NCBI RefSeq assembly: GCF_000620705.1 | Contig: NZ_KK211170.1 | Coordinates: 337,938 to 401,937 of the forward strand | Source: Nocardioides sp. URHA0020 | GTDB taxonomy: Bacteria; Actinomycetota; Actinomycetes; Propionibacteriales; Nocardioidaceae | Length of the DNA stretch: 64,000 bases | Direction of reading: 5' to 3' | Part shown: one piece after another, positions 1-8,509 of the stretch | How the letters are laid out: every line of letters begins with the position of its first letter | Position numbering within the stretch: position 1 is the first letter of the stretch | Notes under the pieces: model-generated | Seen by the model: the letters and a program-made list of their open reading frames with translations, nothing else | What the model was told of the DNA's origin: nothing | The model's database searches: none | Program-made: the position numbers and the translations under genes

Positions 1-19
1 CGCTCGCTGGCGCTCGCTG
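1..19. repeat. Short direct repeat, possible edge of a dispersed GC-rich element
   Basis: The 9-base string cgctcgctg occurs at 1-9 and again at 11-19, followed by tcgaccagcggg. It lies in the non-coding leader before the first gene. Similar strings combining gagcgccagcgagcg with a gtcgag core are recalled as scattered between genes in Nocardioides, so this may be the edge of such an element; only the direct repeat itself is seen here. Confidence 0.3.
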
Positions 20-93
20 CTCGACCAGCGGGATGGACCGAGCGCGGGGGATCGCTCGTGCCACCGGCGCGACGACGTGCTCGCGCGCCGCGA

Positions 94-99
94 TAGGGT
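94..99 (+). promoter_or_regulatory. -10 box TAGGGT, leaderless promoter for the first gene
   Basis: TAGGGT ends 8 bases before the ATG at 108. A transcription start 6-9 bases after a -10 box would fall on or next to the start codon, so a leaderless mRNA is inferred. No Shine-Dalgarno sequence precedes this ATG. Confidence 0.55.
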
Positions 100-107
100 C
101 GGTCACC

Positions 108-602
108 ATGCAGGACTGGATCGTGCCCGCCGTGGCCGGGGTGCTCGCGCTGGTGGCGCTGGGCCTCGTGGTCGCGCTGGTGCGAGCCCGGTCGGGGACG
201 GAGCGGGCCCGCGCGGACGCGCAGGCGGAGATGGCTCAGCTGCGCGACCAGCTCGCGGCCCTGGAGCGCCGCGTCGACCGACCCAAGGCGGCCCCGGAGG
301 CGTCGTTCGTGATCACCGACCTGGGTCGGGAGGAGACCGAGCAGGAGCTCGAGCCAGGTCCGCCGGTCGGGTCGGCCCTCTTCGCCGACCTCCTGCTGCG
401 CGAGACCGTCGTCAAGGCCGCGTCGCTCGCCCACGGCGTACGGCGTGCGCTCGACGCGGAGACGCGCAACCGGATCCGGTTCGAGATGAAGCGTGAGGTC
501 AAGCGCGCGCGCAAGCAGCGCAAGGTCGACACCCGCGAGGCGCTGCGCGAGTGGCAGGACCGGCAACGGGCCGACCTGCCGGACGAGGGCAGCGCAGCAT
601 GA
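108..602 (+). CDS. Membrane-anchored coiled-coil protein of unknown function
   Basis: This 164-residue protein is not assigned to a named family. Residues about 5-28 form one hydrophobic membrane segment at the N-terminus. A short charged, alanine-rich helix likely to be coiled coil follows (about 30-57), and the C-terminal half is very basic, with clusters such as KREVKRARKQRK. This looks like a cytoplasmic tail on a single-pass anchor. The ATG at 108 is preferred over an in-frame ATG at 33 because the membrane segment then begins at the N-terminus and a -10 box sits just upstream. The stop overlaps the next start by 4 bases, so the two are probably co-translated. It occupies the place where other actinobacteria carry small membrane proteins before alaS. 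Confidence 0.75.
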   Translation: MQDWIVPAVAGVLALVALGLVVALVRARSGTERARADAQAEMAQLRDQLAALERRVDRPKAAPEASFVITDLGREETEQELEPGPPVGSALFADLLLRETVVKAASLAHGVRRALDAETRNRIRFEMKREVKRARKQRKVDTREALREWQDRQRADLPDEGSAA

Positions 603-895
603 AGCGCGGGCTCTGGTTCGTCGCCGGAGCCGGCACCGCCGTCTACGTGATGGTGCGGGGCCGGCGAGCCGCCGAGGTCCTCACCGTCGACGGGCTCAAG
701 GACCGTGTCGGAGCGATCGAGGTGGGCGCCCGGATCTTCCGCGACGAGGTCGCGCAGGGCCGGGCCGACAAGGAATCCGAGTTGCGTGAGCGACTCGGCC
801 TGGTGCCTCATGGAACCCCAGAACTCACCGGAGGCCGCCACAAGGCGGTCACGACAAGCCCGATCCCCGAGTCGGACCAGGAAGGCAGCAACTGA
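599..895 (+). CDS. DUF6167 family small membrane-associated protein
   Basis: This 98-residue protein opens with MKRGLWFVAGAGTAVYVMVR, a short hydrophobic stretch flanked by basic residues, followed by a soluble helix and a polar tail. The N-terminal pattern and the position immediately before alaS match the DUF6167 proteins of actinobacteria, whose function is unknown. The ATG at 599 overlaps the upstream stop (ATGA), and its own stop overlaps the alaS ATG by one base, so all three genes look like one translationally coupled unit. Family assignment rests on recalled pattern and synteny, not on a search. Confidence 0.75.
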   Translation: MKRGLWFVAGAGTAVYVMVRGRRAAEVLTVDGLKDRVGAIEVGARIFRDEVAQGRADKESELRERLGLVPHGTPELTGGRHKAVTTSPIPESDQEGSN

Positions 896-3567
896 TGGAC
901 ACCGCGGAGATCCGCCGGCGGTTCGTGGCGCACTTCGAGCGCGACGGCCACACCCCGGTGCCCTCGGCCTCGCTGCTGCTCGACGACCCGAACCTGCTGT
1001 TCGTCAACGCCGGCATGGTGCCGTTCAAGCCGTACTTCCTCGGCCAGGAGACGCCGCCGTACGACCGCGCCACCAGCGTCCAGAAGTGCGTGCGCACCCC
1101 GGACATCGAGGACGTCGGCAAGACGACCCGGCACGGCACGTTCTTCGAGATGTGCGGCAACTTCTCCTTCGGTGACTACTTCAAGGAGCACGCGATCGAG
1201 CTGGCGTGGGACCTGGTCACCAAGCCGCAGTCCGAGGGTGGCTGGGGCTTCGACGAGAGCAAGCTCTACCCCAGCGTGTACGTCGACGACCCGGAGGCGG
1301 TCGCGCTCTGGCGCAAGATCACCGGCCTGCCCGACGACCGGATCGCCCGCCTCGGCAAGTCCGAGAACTACTGGTCGATGGGCGTCCCCGGGCCCGGTGG
1401 CCCCTGCTCGGAGATCCTCATCGACCGCGGCCCGGCGTACGGCGCCGACGGCGACTTCTCCGCCGAGGACCGCTACCTGGAGTTCTGGAACCTGGTCTTC
1501 ATGCAGGACGAGCTCAGCGCCGTCCGCAGCAAGGAGGACTTCGACATCGCGGGGTCGCTGCCGAAGAAGAACATCGACACCGGCATGGGTCTCGAGCGGG
1601 TCGCGTTCATGACGCAGGGCGTCGAGAACATGTACGAGATCGACGTCATGTTCCCCGTCATCCAGATGGCCGAGCAGCTCACCGGGCGTCGGTACGGCGC
1701 CGACCACGAGGACGACGTGCGGTTCCGCGTCGTCGCCGACCACGTGCGCAGCTCCATGATGCTGATCGGCGACGGCGTCACGCCCGGCAACGAGGCGCGC
1801 GGCTACGTGCTGCGCCGCCTGCTCCGCCGGGCGGTGCGGTCGATGCGCCTGCTCGGCTACGAGGACCCCGCGCTGCCCGAGCTCTTCCCGATCAGCCGCG
1901 ACAAGATGGGGGAGACGTACGGCGACCTGCACACCGACTGGGACCGCATCTCCCGGGTCGCGTACGCCGAGGAGGAGGCCTTCCGCAAGACGCTCCAGGC
2001 CGGCACCCAGATCTTCGACCTCGCCGCGCTCGACGTGAAGAAGTCGGGCAGCACCACGCTGTCGGGCGACCAGGCGTTCGCCCTCCACGACACCTACGGC
2101 TTCCCGATCGACCTCACGCTCGAGATGGCGTCCGAGGCGGGCCTCGCGGTCGACGAGCCGGGCTTCCGCTCCCTGATGGCCGAGCAGCGCGAGCGGGCCA
2201 AGGCCGACGCGCGCGCCAAGCGCGGCCAGCACGCCGACACCGGCGTCTACCGCACGGTCCTGGACGCCAACGGCCCGACCGAGTGGCTGGCCTACGAGAC
2301 GCTCGAGACGGAGTCGAACGCGCTCGCGCTCCTGGTGGGAGGTGCCCCCGCCAGCTCGCTGACCGCGGGAGACGTCGGCGAGCTCGTGCTCGACCGGACG
2401 CCCTTCTACGCGGAGTCCGGTGGCCAGGCGGCGGACGCCGGCACCATCGAGTTCGACGGTGGGCGGCTCGAGGTCATCGACGTCCAGCGTCCGATCAAGG
2501 GCCTGGTCGTGCACCAGGTCCGCGTCGTCGACGGCGAGTTCACCCCCGGCCACCTGCTGCACGCGCGGGTCGACCCCGAGTGGCGCACCGGCGCGCGCCA
2601 GGCGCACTCGGGCACGCACGTGGTGCACGCCGCCCTGCGTGAGGTGCTCGGACCCTCCGCGCTGCAGTCCGGGTCCTACAACCGGCCCGGCTACCTGCGT
2701 CTCGACTTCGGCTGGACCACCGGTCTGTCGACGGAGCAGGTGCGCGACATCGAGCGCGTGTCCAACGAGGCGCTCCGCGCCGACCTGCCGGTCGGCTGGC
2801 AGTACATGACGCTCTCCGAGGCCAAGGACTGGGGCGCGATCGCGCTCTTCGGCGAAACCTACGACAACACCAAGGTGCGCGTCGTCGAGATCGGTGGGCC
2901 CTGGTCGCGCGAGCTGTGCGGTGGCACGCACGTGGACCACTCCTCCCAGATCGGCACCGTCGTCGTCACCGGCGAGGCGTCGGTCGGCTCGGGCAACCGT
3001 CGCATCGAGGCGTTCACGGGCGTCGAGGGCTTCGCCTACCTCGCCCGCGAGCGGGATGTGGTCGCGGAGCTCACCGGTCTGCTCAAGACGCAGCCCGACG
3101 ACCTGGTCGGCCGCGTCGGCGACCTGGTCGAGCGGCTGCGCGCCGCGGAGAAGGAGATCGAGAAGGTCCGCGTCGGGCAGCTCCTCTCGGCGGGCGGCGA
3201 CCTCGCGGCCGGCGCCACGAAGGTGGGACCGGTCAACGTGGTCGCGCACCGTGCCAACGGCGCGAGCGGCGGCGACGTACGCACCCTCGCCCTCGACGTG
3301 CGCGGCCGGCTCCCGCAGGGCGAGCCCGGCGTCGTGGTCGTCATCGGGTCCGCTGGCGGCAAGGTCTCGGTGGTCGCCGCGACGAACGACGAGGCGCGCG
3401 CCCGCGGCCTGAGCGCCAACGACCTGGTCCGCGCGGTCGGCCCCCTGGTCGGCGGCAAGGGCGGCGGGAAGGACGACGTCGCCCAGGGCGGCGGCACCGA
3501 CGCCTCGCGCATCGACGAGGCGCTGGCAGTCGTGTCGGCTGAGGTCGGCCGCGTCGCGGCCGGCTGA
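895..3567 (+). CDS. alaS: Alanine--tRNA ligase
   Basis: The enzyme charges tRNA-Ala with alanine in the cytoplasm and edits mischarged Ser/Gly. At 890 residues it has the usual full length: an N-terminal class II catalytic core (start MDTAEIRRRFVAHFERDGH, with the typical FVNAGMVPFKPYF stretch), then the editing domain with its zinc-binding HSGTH (H571 onward) and CGGTHVDH (C675 onward) motifs, then a C-terminal C-Ala region that is glycine-rich near the end (GGKGGGKDD). The ATG at 895 overlaps the preceding stop by one base. ruvX follows 15 bases after the stop, the standard actinobacterial alaS-ruvX-mltG-aro order. No T-box or other leader is visible upstream. Confidence 0.98.
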   Translation: MDTAEIRRRFVAHFERDGHTPVPSASLLLDDPNLLFVNAGMVPFKPYFLGQETPPYDRATSVQKCVRTPDIEDVGKTTRHGTFFEMCGNFSFGDYFKEHAIELAWDLVTKPQSEGGWGFDESKLYPSVYVDDPEAVALWRKITGLPDDRIARLGKSENYWSMGVPGPGGPCSEILIDRGPAYGADGDFSAEDRYLEFWNLVFMQDELSAVRSKEDFDIAGSLPKKNIDTGMGLERVAFMTQGVENMYEIDVMFPVIQMAEQLTGRRYGADHEDDVRFRVVADHVRSSMMLIGDGVTPGNEARGYVLRRLLRRAVRSMRLLGYEDPALPELFPISRDKMGETYGDLHTDWDRISRVAYAEEEAFRKTLQAGTQIFDLAALDVKKSGSTTLSGDQAFALHDTYGFPIDLTLEMASEAGLAVDEPGFRSLMAEQRERAKADARAKRGQHADTGVYRTVLDANGPTEWLAYETLETESNALALLVGGAPASSLTAGDVGELVLDRTPFYAESGGQAADAGTIEFDGGRLEVIDVQRPIKGLVVHQVRVVDGEFTPGHLLHARVDPEWRTGARQAHSGTHVVHAALREVLGPSALQSGSYNRPGYLRLDFGWTTGLSTEQVRDIERVSNEALRADLPVGWQYMTLSEAKDWGAIALFGETYDNTKVRVVEIGGPWSRELCGGTHVDHSSQIGTVVVTGEASVGSGNRRIEAFTGVEGFAYLARERDVVAELTGLLKTQPDDLVGRVGDLVERLRAAEKEIEKVRVGQLLSAGGDLAAGATKVGPVNVVAHRANGASGGDVRTLALDVRGRLPQGEPGVVVVIGSAGGKVSVVAATNDEARARGLSANDLVRAVGPLVGGKGGGKDDVAQGGGTDASRIDEALAVVSAEVGRVAAG

Positions 3568-3582
3568 GCGGGGCCGCGCCAG

Positions 3583-4053
3583 ATGAGGCATGGCATCCGG
3601 CTCGGCATCGACCCCGGCGACGCCCGGATCGGGGTCGCCCGCAGCGACCCCTCCGGCTTCCTCGCGAGCCCCGTCGAGACGGTACGGCGCGGCAAGGGCG
3701 ACCTGGCCCGGATCGCGAAGATCCTCGCCGCGGAGCAGGAGCAGTCCACGGTCATCGAGGTCGTCATGGGACTGCCCCGCTCGCTGTCGGGCGGTGAGGG
3801 ACCGGCAGCGGCCAAGGTGCGCGAGTTCGCCGCCGGCCTGGCCAGGCGGGTGTCACCCATCCCGGTCAGGCTCGTCGACGAGCGCATGACGACGGTTTCC
3901 GCGGAGGCTATGCTGCGGGACCTTGGTCGCAAGGGTGGCAAACGACGGGCCGTGGTCGACCAGGCCGCCGCCGTCCTGATCCTGCAACACGCACTGGACA
4001 CCGAGCGCGCGACGGGGACTGCGCCCGGGGAGATCCTCGAGGAGACTTCATGA
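3583..4053 (+). CDS. ruvX: Holliday-junction-resolvase-like protein RuvX (YqgF)
   Basis: This RNase H-fold protein of the YqgF/RuvX family is implicated in 16S rRNA 5'-end processing and was once annotated as a Holliday junction resolvase. It is 156 residues, normal length. The family signatures are present: LGIDPGDARIGVA near the N-terminus (first acidic residue of the RNase H fold), GLPRSLSG in the middle, VRLVDERMTT and a later VDQAAAVLILQ with the last acidic residue. The ATG at 3583 lies 15 bases after alaS. The stop overlaps the mltG ATG (ATGA), indicating coupling. The synteny alaS-ruvX-mltG-aroE is widely conserved in actinobacteria. Confidence 0.95.
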   Translation: MRHGIRLGIDPGDARIGVARSDPSGFLASPVETVRRGKGDLARIAKILAAEQEQSTVIEVVMGLPRSLSGGEGPAAAKVREFAAGLARRVSPIPVRLVDERMTTVSAEAMLRDLGRKGGKRRAVVDQAAAVLILQHALDTERATGTAPGEILEETS

Positions 4054-5249
4054 CGGACGAGTACGACGCGGACCACGAGACCCCGCTCCTGGCTGGTGAG
4101 CCGGTGGACGAGGGGGACGACGGCACGTCGTACGACGGCGGTCGGCGCCGTGGTGCCCGTCGCCGCAACGTGCCGGGCTGCATCGCCGTGCTGGTCGCGC
4201 TCGCGGTCGTCGCGGGCGGCTTCTACTTCGTCGTCACTTGGAGCATCGACAAGATCGGCGACCAGTTCTCGTCGGCCGAGGACTACCCGGGCCCCGGCAG
4301 CGGCAAGGTCACCTTCCAGGTGAAGAAGGGCGACACCGTCGCCGCGATGGGCCGCAACCTCAAGGACGCCGGCGTGGTGGCCTCGGTCGAGGCGTTCATC
4401 AACGCCGCCAGCGCCAACCAGGATTCCAACAGCATCCAGGCGGGCTACTTCCCCCTGGTGAAGAAGATGGCCGCCAAGGACGTCGTCGAGGTCCTGGTGG
4501 ACCCGAAGAACATCGTGAAGTCGACCGTCACCGTCCCCGAGGGACTGCGGGTCAAGGACACGATCACGATCCTGGCGAAGAAGACGAAGTACTCGAGGGC
4601 CGACTTCACCAAGGTGCTCGAGAAGCCCGGCAAGCTCGGTCTGCCCGACTACGCCGAGGGCAACCCGGAGGGCTACCTCTTCCCGGCGACCTACGACTTC
4701 GGTCCCGACGCGACGCCGGCGTCGATGCTGACCGCGATGGTCAAGCGCTGGCGCCAGGCGGCCGACGACGCCAAGCTCGAGGACTCGGCGGCGGCGCTCG
4801 GCTACACGCCGCAGGAGCTGATGACGGTCGCGAGCCTGGTGCAGGCCGAGGGCCGCGGCGACGACATGCCGAAGATCGCGCGCGTCATCTACAACCGCGT
4901 CGAGAACCCCGACAACGGCATCACCAACGGGCTGCTGCAGATCGACGCGTCGGTCAACTACGCACTGGACCGGGTCGGGGTCGCCGCGCTCACCCAGGCG
5001 GAGATCGACTCGGTCGCGGACTCGCCGTACAACACCTACACGCAGCCCGGCCTGCCGCCGGGCCCGATCGAGTCGCCCGGGGACGAGGCCATCGCCGCGG
5101 CCGCGCACCCCGCCGAGGGCGACTGGCTGTTCTACGTGACGGTCAACCTCAAGACGGCCGAGACCAAGTTCACCGACAGCTACGACGAGTTCCTCACCTT
5201 CAAGCAGGAGTTCAAGGACTACTGCGCCACCCAGTCCGACCGCTGCTGA
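4050..5249 (+). CDS. mltG: Endolytic transglycosylase MltG
   Basis: This membrane-bound lytic transglycosylase cuts nascent peptidoglycan and probably terminates glycan strands. It has 399 residues: an acidic cytoplasmic N-terminus, one membrane segment at about residues 50-70 after a run of arginines, a LysM-like region, then the YceG catalytic domain. Visible signatures are TVPEGLRV, EGYLFPATYDF, SLVQAEG with the catalytic glutamate at E267, and the C-terminal NTYTQPGLPPGPI. The protein ends with two cysteines (C at YCATQSDRC), which could form a disulfide outside the cell. The ATG overlaps the ruvX stop by 4 bases; aroE follows after 7 bases. Confidence 0.96.
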   Translation: MTDEYDADHETPLLAGEPVDEGDDGTSYDGGRRRGARRRNVPGCIAVLVALAVVAGGFYFVVTWSIDKIGDQFSSAEDYPGPGSGKVTFQVKKGDTVAAMGRNLKDAGVVASVEAFINAASANQDSNSIQAGYFPLVKKMAAKDVVEVLVDPKNIVKSTVTVPEGLRVKDTITILAKKTKYSRADFTKVLEKPGKLGLPDYAEGNPEGYLFPATYDFGPDATPASMLTAMVKRWRQAADDAKLEDSAAALGYTPQELMTVASLVQAEGRGDDMPKIARVIYNRVENPDNGITNGLLQIDASVNYALDRVGVAALTQAEIDSVADSPYNTYTQPGLPPGPIESPGDEAIAAAAHPAEGDWLFYVTVNLKTAETKFTDSYDEFLTFKQEFKDYCATQSDRC

Positions 5250-5256
5250 GCGCCGG

Positions 5257-6072
5257 ATGCGCTGTGCCGTCGTGGGCGACCCCGTCGCCCACTCGCTCTC
5301 CCCGGTGCTGCACCGGGCCGGGTACGCCGTGCTGGGCCTGGCCGACCTGACGTACGACGCCGTCCGGGTCGCGGAGGACGGGCTGGCGGGGTTCGTGGCC
5401 GGCCTCGACCAGACCTGGCGCGGCCTGTCGCTCACGATGCCCCACAAGCGGCGGGCGCTCGAACTGGGCGGCACCGTGACCGAGCGCGCGCGGCTGACGG
5501 GGGCGGCCAACACCCTGGTGCTGGAGCGGGGGACCGTCGTGCTCGCCGACAACACCGACCTGCCCGGCGCGGTCGCCGCGGTCCGGGAGCGGTACGACGG
5601 TCCGGTCGGCGCGGCGACCGTGCTCGGTGGCGGCGCCACCGCGGCGTCCACCGGGTTGGCGATGTGCGAGCTCGGTGCCCGCCGGGTGCGGCTGCTCGCG
5701 CGGACCCCGGAGCGTGCCGCCGAGGCGGCGGCCGTGATCGCGTCCCACCCGAGCCGCCCCGAGGTCGAGGTCGCGACGCTCGCGACCGGCCCGGTCGACG
5801 GTGACGTCCTCGTCTCCACGATCCCCGCGACCGCGCAGGACGCCGACCTGGTGCAACGGTGTGCGGACGCACCGGTCGTCTTCGAGGTCGTCTACGACCC
5901 GTGGCCGACCCCGATCGCCGCGGCGGCGCGCGACCGGGTCCTGGTGTCCGGGCTCGACCTGCTGGTGCACCAGGCCGTGCTGCAGTTCGAGCTCTTCACC
6001 GGCGCACCGGCGCCGCTCGCCGCGATGCGGGCCGCGGGCCAGGCAGAGCTGGCCGTCCGGTCCGCCGGATGA
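5257..6072 (+). CDS. aroE: Shikimate dehydrogenase (NADP+)
   Basis: It reduces 3-dehydroshikimate to shikimate in aromatic amino acid synthesis. The 271-residue protein begins MRCAVVGDPVAHSLSPVLH, the shikimate-binding SLSP signature, followed by LTMPHK with the catalytic lysine, NTLV and DNTDLPG, and a nucleotide-binding VLGGGATA. Near the C-terminus, LVHQAVLQFELFTG is the conserved region that contacts substrate. It follows mltG by 7 bases and overlaps the next start (ATGA), placing it in the same transcript. It opens the shikimate block but is separated from aroC by the prepilin peptidase gene. Confidence 0.96.
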   Translation: MRCAVVGDPVAHSLSPVLHRAGYAVLGLADLTYDAVRVAEDGLAGFVAGLDQTWRGLSLTMPHKRRALELGGTVTERARLTGAANTLVLERGTVVLADNTDLPGAVAAVRERYDGPVGAATVLGGGATAASTGLAMCELGARRVRLLARTPERAAEAAAVIASHPSRPEVEVATLATGPVDGDVLVSTIPATAQDADLVQRCADAPVVFEVVYDPWPTPIAAAARDRVLVSGLDLLVHQAVLQFELFTGAPAPLAAMRAAGQAELAVRSAG

Positions 6073-6782
6073 GCGTCGACCTCGCCGGCGCCGTGCTCGG
6101 CGCCGCGCTGTGCGGACCGGCGGGCGCGGGGGTGCCCCGGCTGATCGCCCGGATCCCCGAACCGGTGCCGCCGGACGGCGAGGAGCCCGTCGAGCGCTAC
6201 GCCCCGGTGGCTGCGCTCCCGGGACTGTGGTGGCGCGCGGCGCTGGTCGCCGCCGTCGCCGGCGCCCTGATCGGTGGAGCCGTGGGGCTGGACTGGGCGC
6301 TGCTGCTCCTGCTGACGGTGGTCCCGGTCTCCGTCGCGCTCGCCGTCGTCGACCTGCACACCCACCTGCTGCCGACCAAGGTCATCTGGCCGACGCTCGG
6401 GGGCACCGTCGTGCTGGCCGCCGTCGCGGCGCTCGCCGACGGTGACCCCGGCGCCTTCCTCAGCGCTGTCGTCGGCGGGGTCGTCGTCTTCGCGGTCTTC
6501 CACGCGCTGTGGTGGGTCCACCCCGCCGGCATGGGGTACGGCGACGTCCGGCTCTCGGCGGTCGTCGGGTTCGTCCTGGGCTACCTGGGCTGGGCGGCGC
6601 TCCTGATCGGCGTGTACGGCGCCTTCCTGGTCTTCTCGCTGCTCGGGGTGGCCCGCGCCCTCGTGCGCCGTGACCGGTCCGCGCTCCGCACGCCGCTGCC
6701 CTTCGGGCCGTTCCTGCTGGGCGGGGGGCTCCTGGGGATCGTCCTCGGCTCCGCCACCTGGGGCTATCTCGTCGGGACATGA
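6069..6782 (+). CDS. Prepilin peptidase, A24 family (TadV/CpaA-like)
   Basis: This polytopic membrane aspartic protease of 237 residues should cleave prepilin-type signal peptides. The two catalytic aspartates are visible: D95 in VVDLHTHLLP and D159 in the GYGDVR form of the GxGD motif. At least six hydrophobic segments span the protein. It lacks the cysteine-rich N-terminal methyltransferase domain of PilD, so it resembles the short actinobacterial type associated with Tad/Flp pili. No pilin gene lies in this window; the partner system must be elsewhere. The ATG overlaps the aroE stop. A gene of this family between aroE and aroC is common in actinobacteria. Confidence 0.9.
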   Translation: MSVDLAGAVLGAALCGPAGAGVPRLIARIPEPVPPDGEEPVERYAPVAALPGLWWRAALVAAVAGALIGGAVGLDWALLLLLTVVPVSVALAVVDLHTHLLPTKVIWPTLGGTVVLAAVAALADGDPGAFLSAVVGGVVVFAVFHALWWVHPAGMGYGDVRLSAVVGFVLGYLGWAALLIGVYGAFLVFSLLGVARALVRRDRSALRTPLPFGPFLLGGGLLGIVLGSATWGYLVGT

Positions 6783-6810
6783 CCCCGACCGACACACCTG
6801 CGGGCCGTGA

Positions 6811-6816
6811 AAGACT
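6811..6816 (+). promoter_or_regulatory. Candidate -10 AAGACT, leaderless start for aroC
   Basis: AAGACT keeps the two most conserved positions of the -10 (A2 and T6) and ends 6 bases before the aroC ATG, with no Shine-Dalgarno in between. The first position is not T, so the call is tentative. Confidence 0.35.
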
Positions 6817-6822
6817 GCCCCC

Positions 6823-8001
6823 ATGCTGCGTTGGCTCACCGCGGGCGAGTCCCACGGCCCCTCCCTGGTCGCGATCCTCGAGGGGCTGCCCGCCCATGTC
6901 CAGGTGACCTCCGCCGACATCGCGGACGCGCTGGCCCGGCGACGCCTCGGCTACGGCCGGGGAGCCCGGATGAAGTTCGAGCAGGACGAGGTCACACTCG
7001 TCGGCGGAGTCCGGCACGGCACGACCCAGGGCGGTCCCGTCGCGATCCAGGTCGGCAACACGGAGTGGCCCAAGTGGGACAAGGTGATGTCGGCCGACCC
7101 GGTCGACCCGGTCGAGCTCGAGGCGATGGCCCGCAACGCCCCGCTGACCCGTCCGCGCCCGGGCCACGCCGACCTGGCCGGCATGCAGAAGTACGACTTC
7201 GACGACGCCCGCCCGATCCTGGAGCGGGCCTCGGCCCGTGAGACCGCGGCCCGGGTCGCCCTGGGCCGCGTCGCCAGCAACTTCGTCGAGCAGGCCGTCG
7301 GCGCCCGGATCGTCTCCCACGTGATCGAGCTCGGCGGCGTCCGCGCCCCGGCCGGCTCCTGGCCGGAGCCCGACGACGTGGCGCGGCTGGACGCCGACGA
7401 GGTCCGCTGCCTCGACGCCGACACCAGCAAGCTGATGGTCGAGCGCATCGACCAGGCGCACAAGGAGGGCGACACCCTCGGCGGCGTCGTCGAGGTGGTG
7501 GTGCACGGCCTGCCGCCCGGCCTCGGGTCGCACGTCCACTGGGACCGCCGCCTCGACTCGCGGCTCGCGGGCGCGCTGATGGGCATCCAGGCGATCAAGG
7601 GCGTCGAGGTCGGCGACGGCTTCGAGCTCGCCGCGACCCCCGGGTCGCTCGCCCACGACGAGATCGTGCCGACGCCCGAGGGCATCCGCCGGGTCAGCGG
7701 TCGCTCCGGTGGCACCGAGGGCGGCATGACGACCGGCGAGATCCTGCGCGTCCGCGCGGCGATGAAGCCGATCGCCACCGTGCCCCGCGCGCTGCGGACC
7801 GTCGACCTCGCCACCGGCGAGGCCACCGTCGCCCACCACCAGCGCTCGGACGTCTGCGCGGTCCCGGCCGCCGGCATCGTCGCGGAGGCGATGGTCGCGC
7901 TGGTGCTGGCCGAGGCGGTGCTGGAGAAGTTCGGCGGCGACTCGGTCCAGGAGACCCGGCGCAACGCCCAGTCCTACCTCGACACGCTCCGCTACCGGTG
8001 A
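6823..8001 (+). CDS. aroC: Chorismate synthase
   Basis: It converts 5-enolpyruvylshikimate-3-phosphate to chorismate, an FMN-dependent elimination and the last step of the shikimate pathway. The 392-residue length is standard for actinobacteria. Family signatures are GESHGP at the start, RRLGYGRGARMKFE, RPRPGHADLAGMQKY, SARETAARVALGRVA and a C-terminal RSDVCAVPAAGIVAEAM. It heads the aroC-aroK-aroB-aroQ run. The ATG at 6823 has no Shine-Dalgarno sequence; a -10-like box 6 bases upstream suggests leaderless transcription in addition to read-through. aroK follows 7 bases after the stop. Confidence 0.98.
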   Translation: MLRWLTAGESHGPSLVAILEGLPAHVQVTSADIADALARRRLGYGRGARMKFEQDEVTLVGGVRHGTTQGGPVAIQVGNTEWPKWDKVMSADPVDPVELEAMARNAPLTRPRPGHADLAGMQKYDFDDARPILERASARETAARVALGRVASNFVEQAVGARIVSHVIELGGVRAPAGSWPEPDDVARLDADEVRCLDADTSKLMVERIDQAHKEGDTLGGVVEVVVHGLPPGLGSHVHWDRRLDSRLAGALMGIQAIKGVEVGDGFELAATPGSLAHDEIVPTPEGIRRVSGRSGGTEGGMTTGEILRVRAAMKPIATVPRALRTVDLATGEATVAHHQRSDVCAVPAAGIVAEAMVALVLAEAVLEKFGGDSVQETRRNAQSYLDTLRYR

Positions 8002-8008
8002 TCCGTCG

Positions 8009-8509
8009 ATGATCGTGCTGATCGGCCCGATGGGCTCGGGCAAGACGACGGTCGGCGGTCTCGTCGCCGACCTGCTCGGCACGTCGGTGCGCGACACCGA
8101 CCACGACGTCGAGGCGACGACCGGGCGTCAGATCTCCGAGATCTTCGTCGACGACGGCGAGGCCGCCTTCCGGGCGCTCGAGCGGGCCGCGGTCGCCGAG
8201 GCGCTGGCCACCCACGACGGCGTGCTCGCCCTGGGCGGGGGAGCGGTCCTGGACCCCGACACCCGACGGCTGCTGGCCGGTCACGACGTCGTCTTCCTCC
8301 GGGTCGGGCTGTCCGACGCGGTGAAGCGCGTGGGCCTGGGCACCACCCGGCCGTTGCTCCTCGGCAACGTCCGCGCCCGCATCAAGGCGCTGCTCGACGA
8401 GCGCACCCCGATCTACGAGTCGGTGGCCACGCTGTCGGTCGAGACCGACGGCCGCGAGCCGCAGGAGATCGCCGACGAGATCGTCGCCACGCTGGGCGCC
8501 CGCGCATGA
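8009..8509 (+). CDS. aroK: Shikimate kinase
   Basis: It phosphorylates shikimate with ATP. It is a 166-residue P-loop kinase with Walker A GPMGSGKTTVG at the N-terminus, the shikimate-binding DTDHDVE near residue 31, SEIFVDDGEAAFRALE, the GGGAV motif, and the lid region RPLLLGN. It lies 7 bases after aroC and overlaps the aroB ATG by 4 bases, so it is tightly coupled. All residues expected for ATP and shikimate binding appear intact. Confidence 0.97.
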   Translation: MIVLIGPMGSGKTTVGGLVADLLGTSVRDTDHDVEATTGRQISEIFVDDGEAAFRALERAAVAEALATHDGVLALGGGAVLDPDTRRLLAGHDVVFLRVGLSDAVKRVGLGTTRPLLLGNVRARIKALLDERTPIYESVATLSVETDGREPQEIADEIVATLGARA

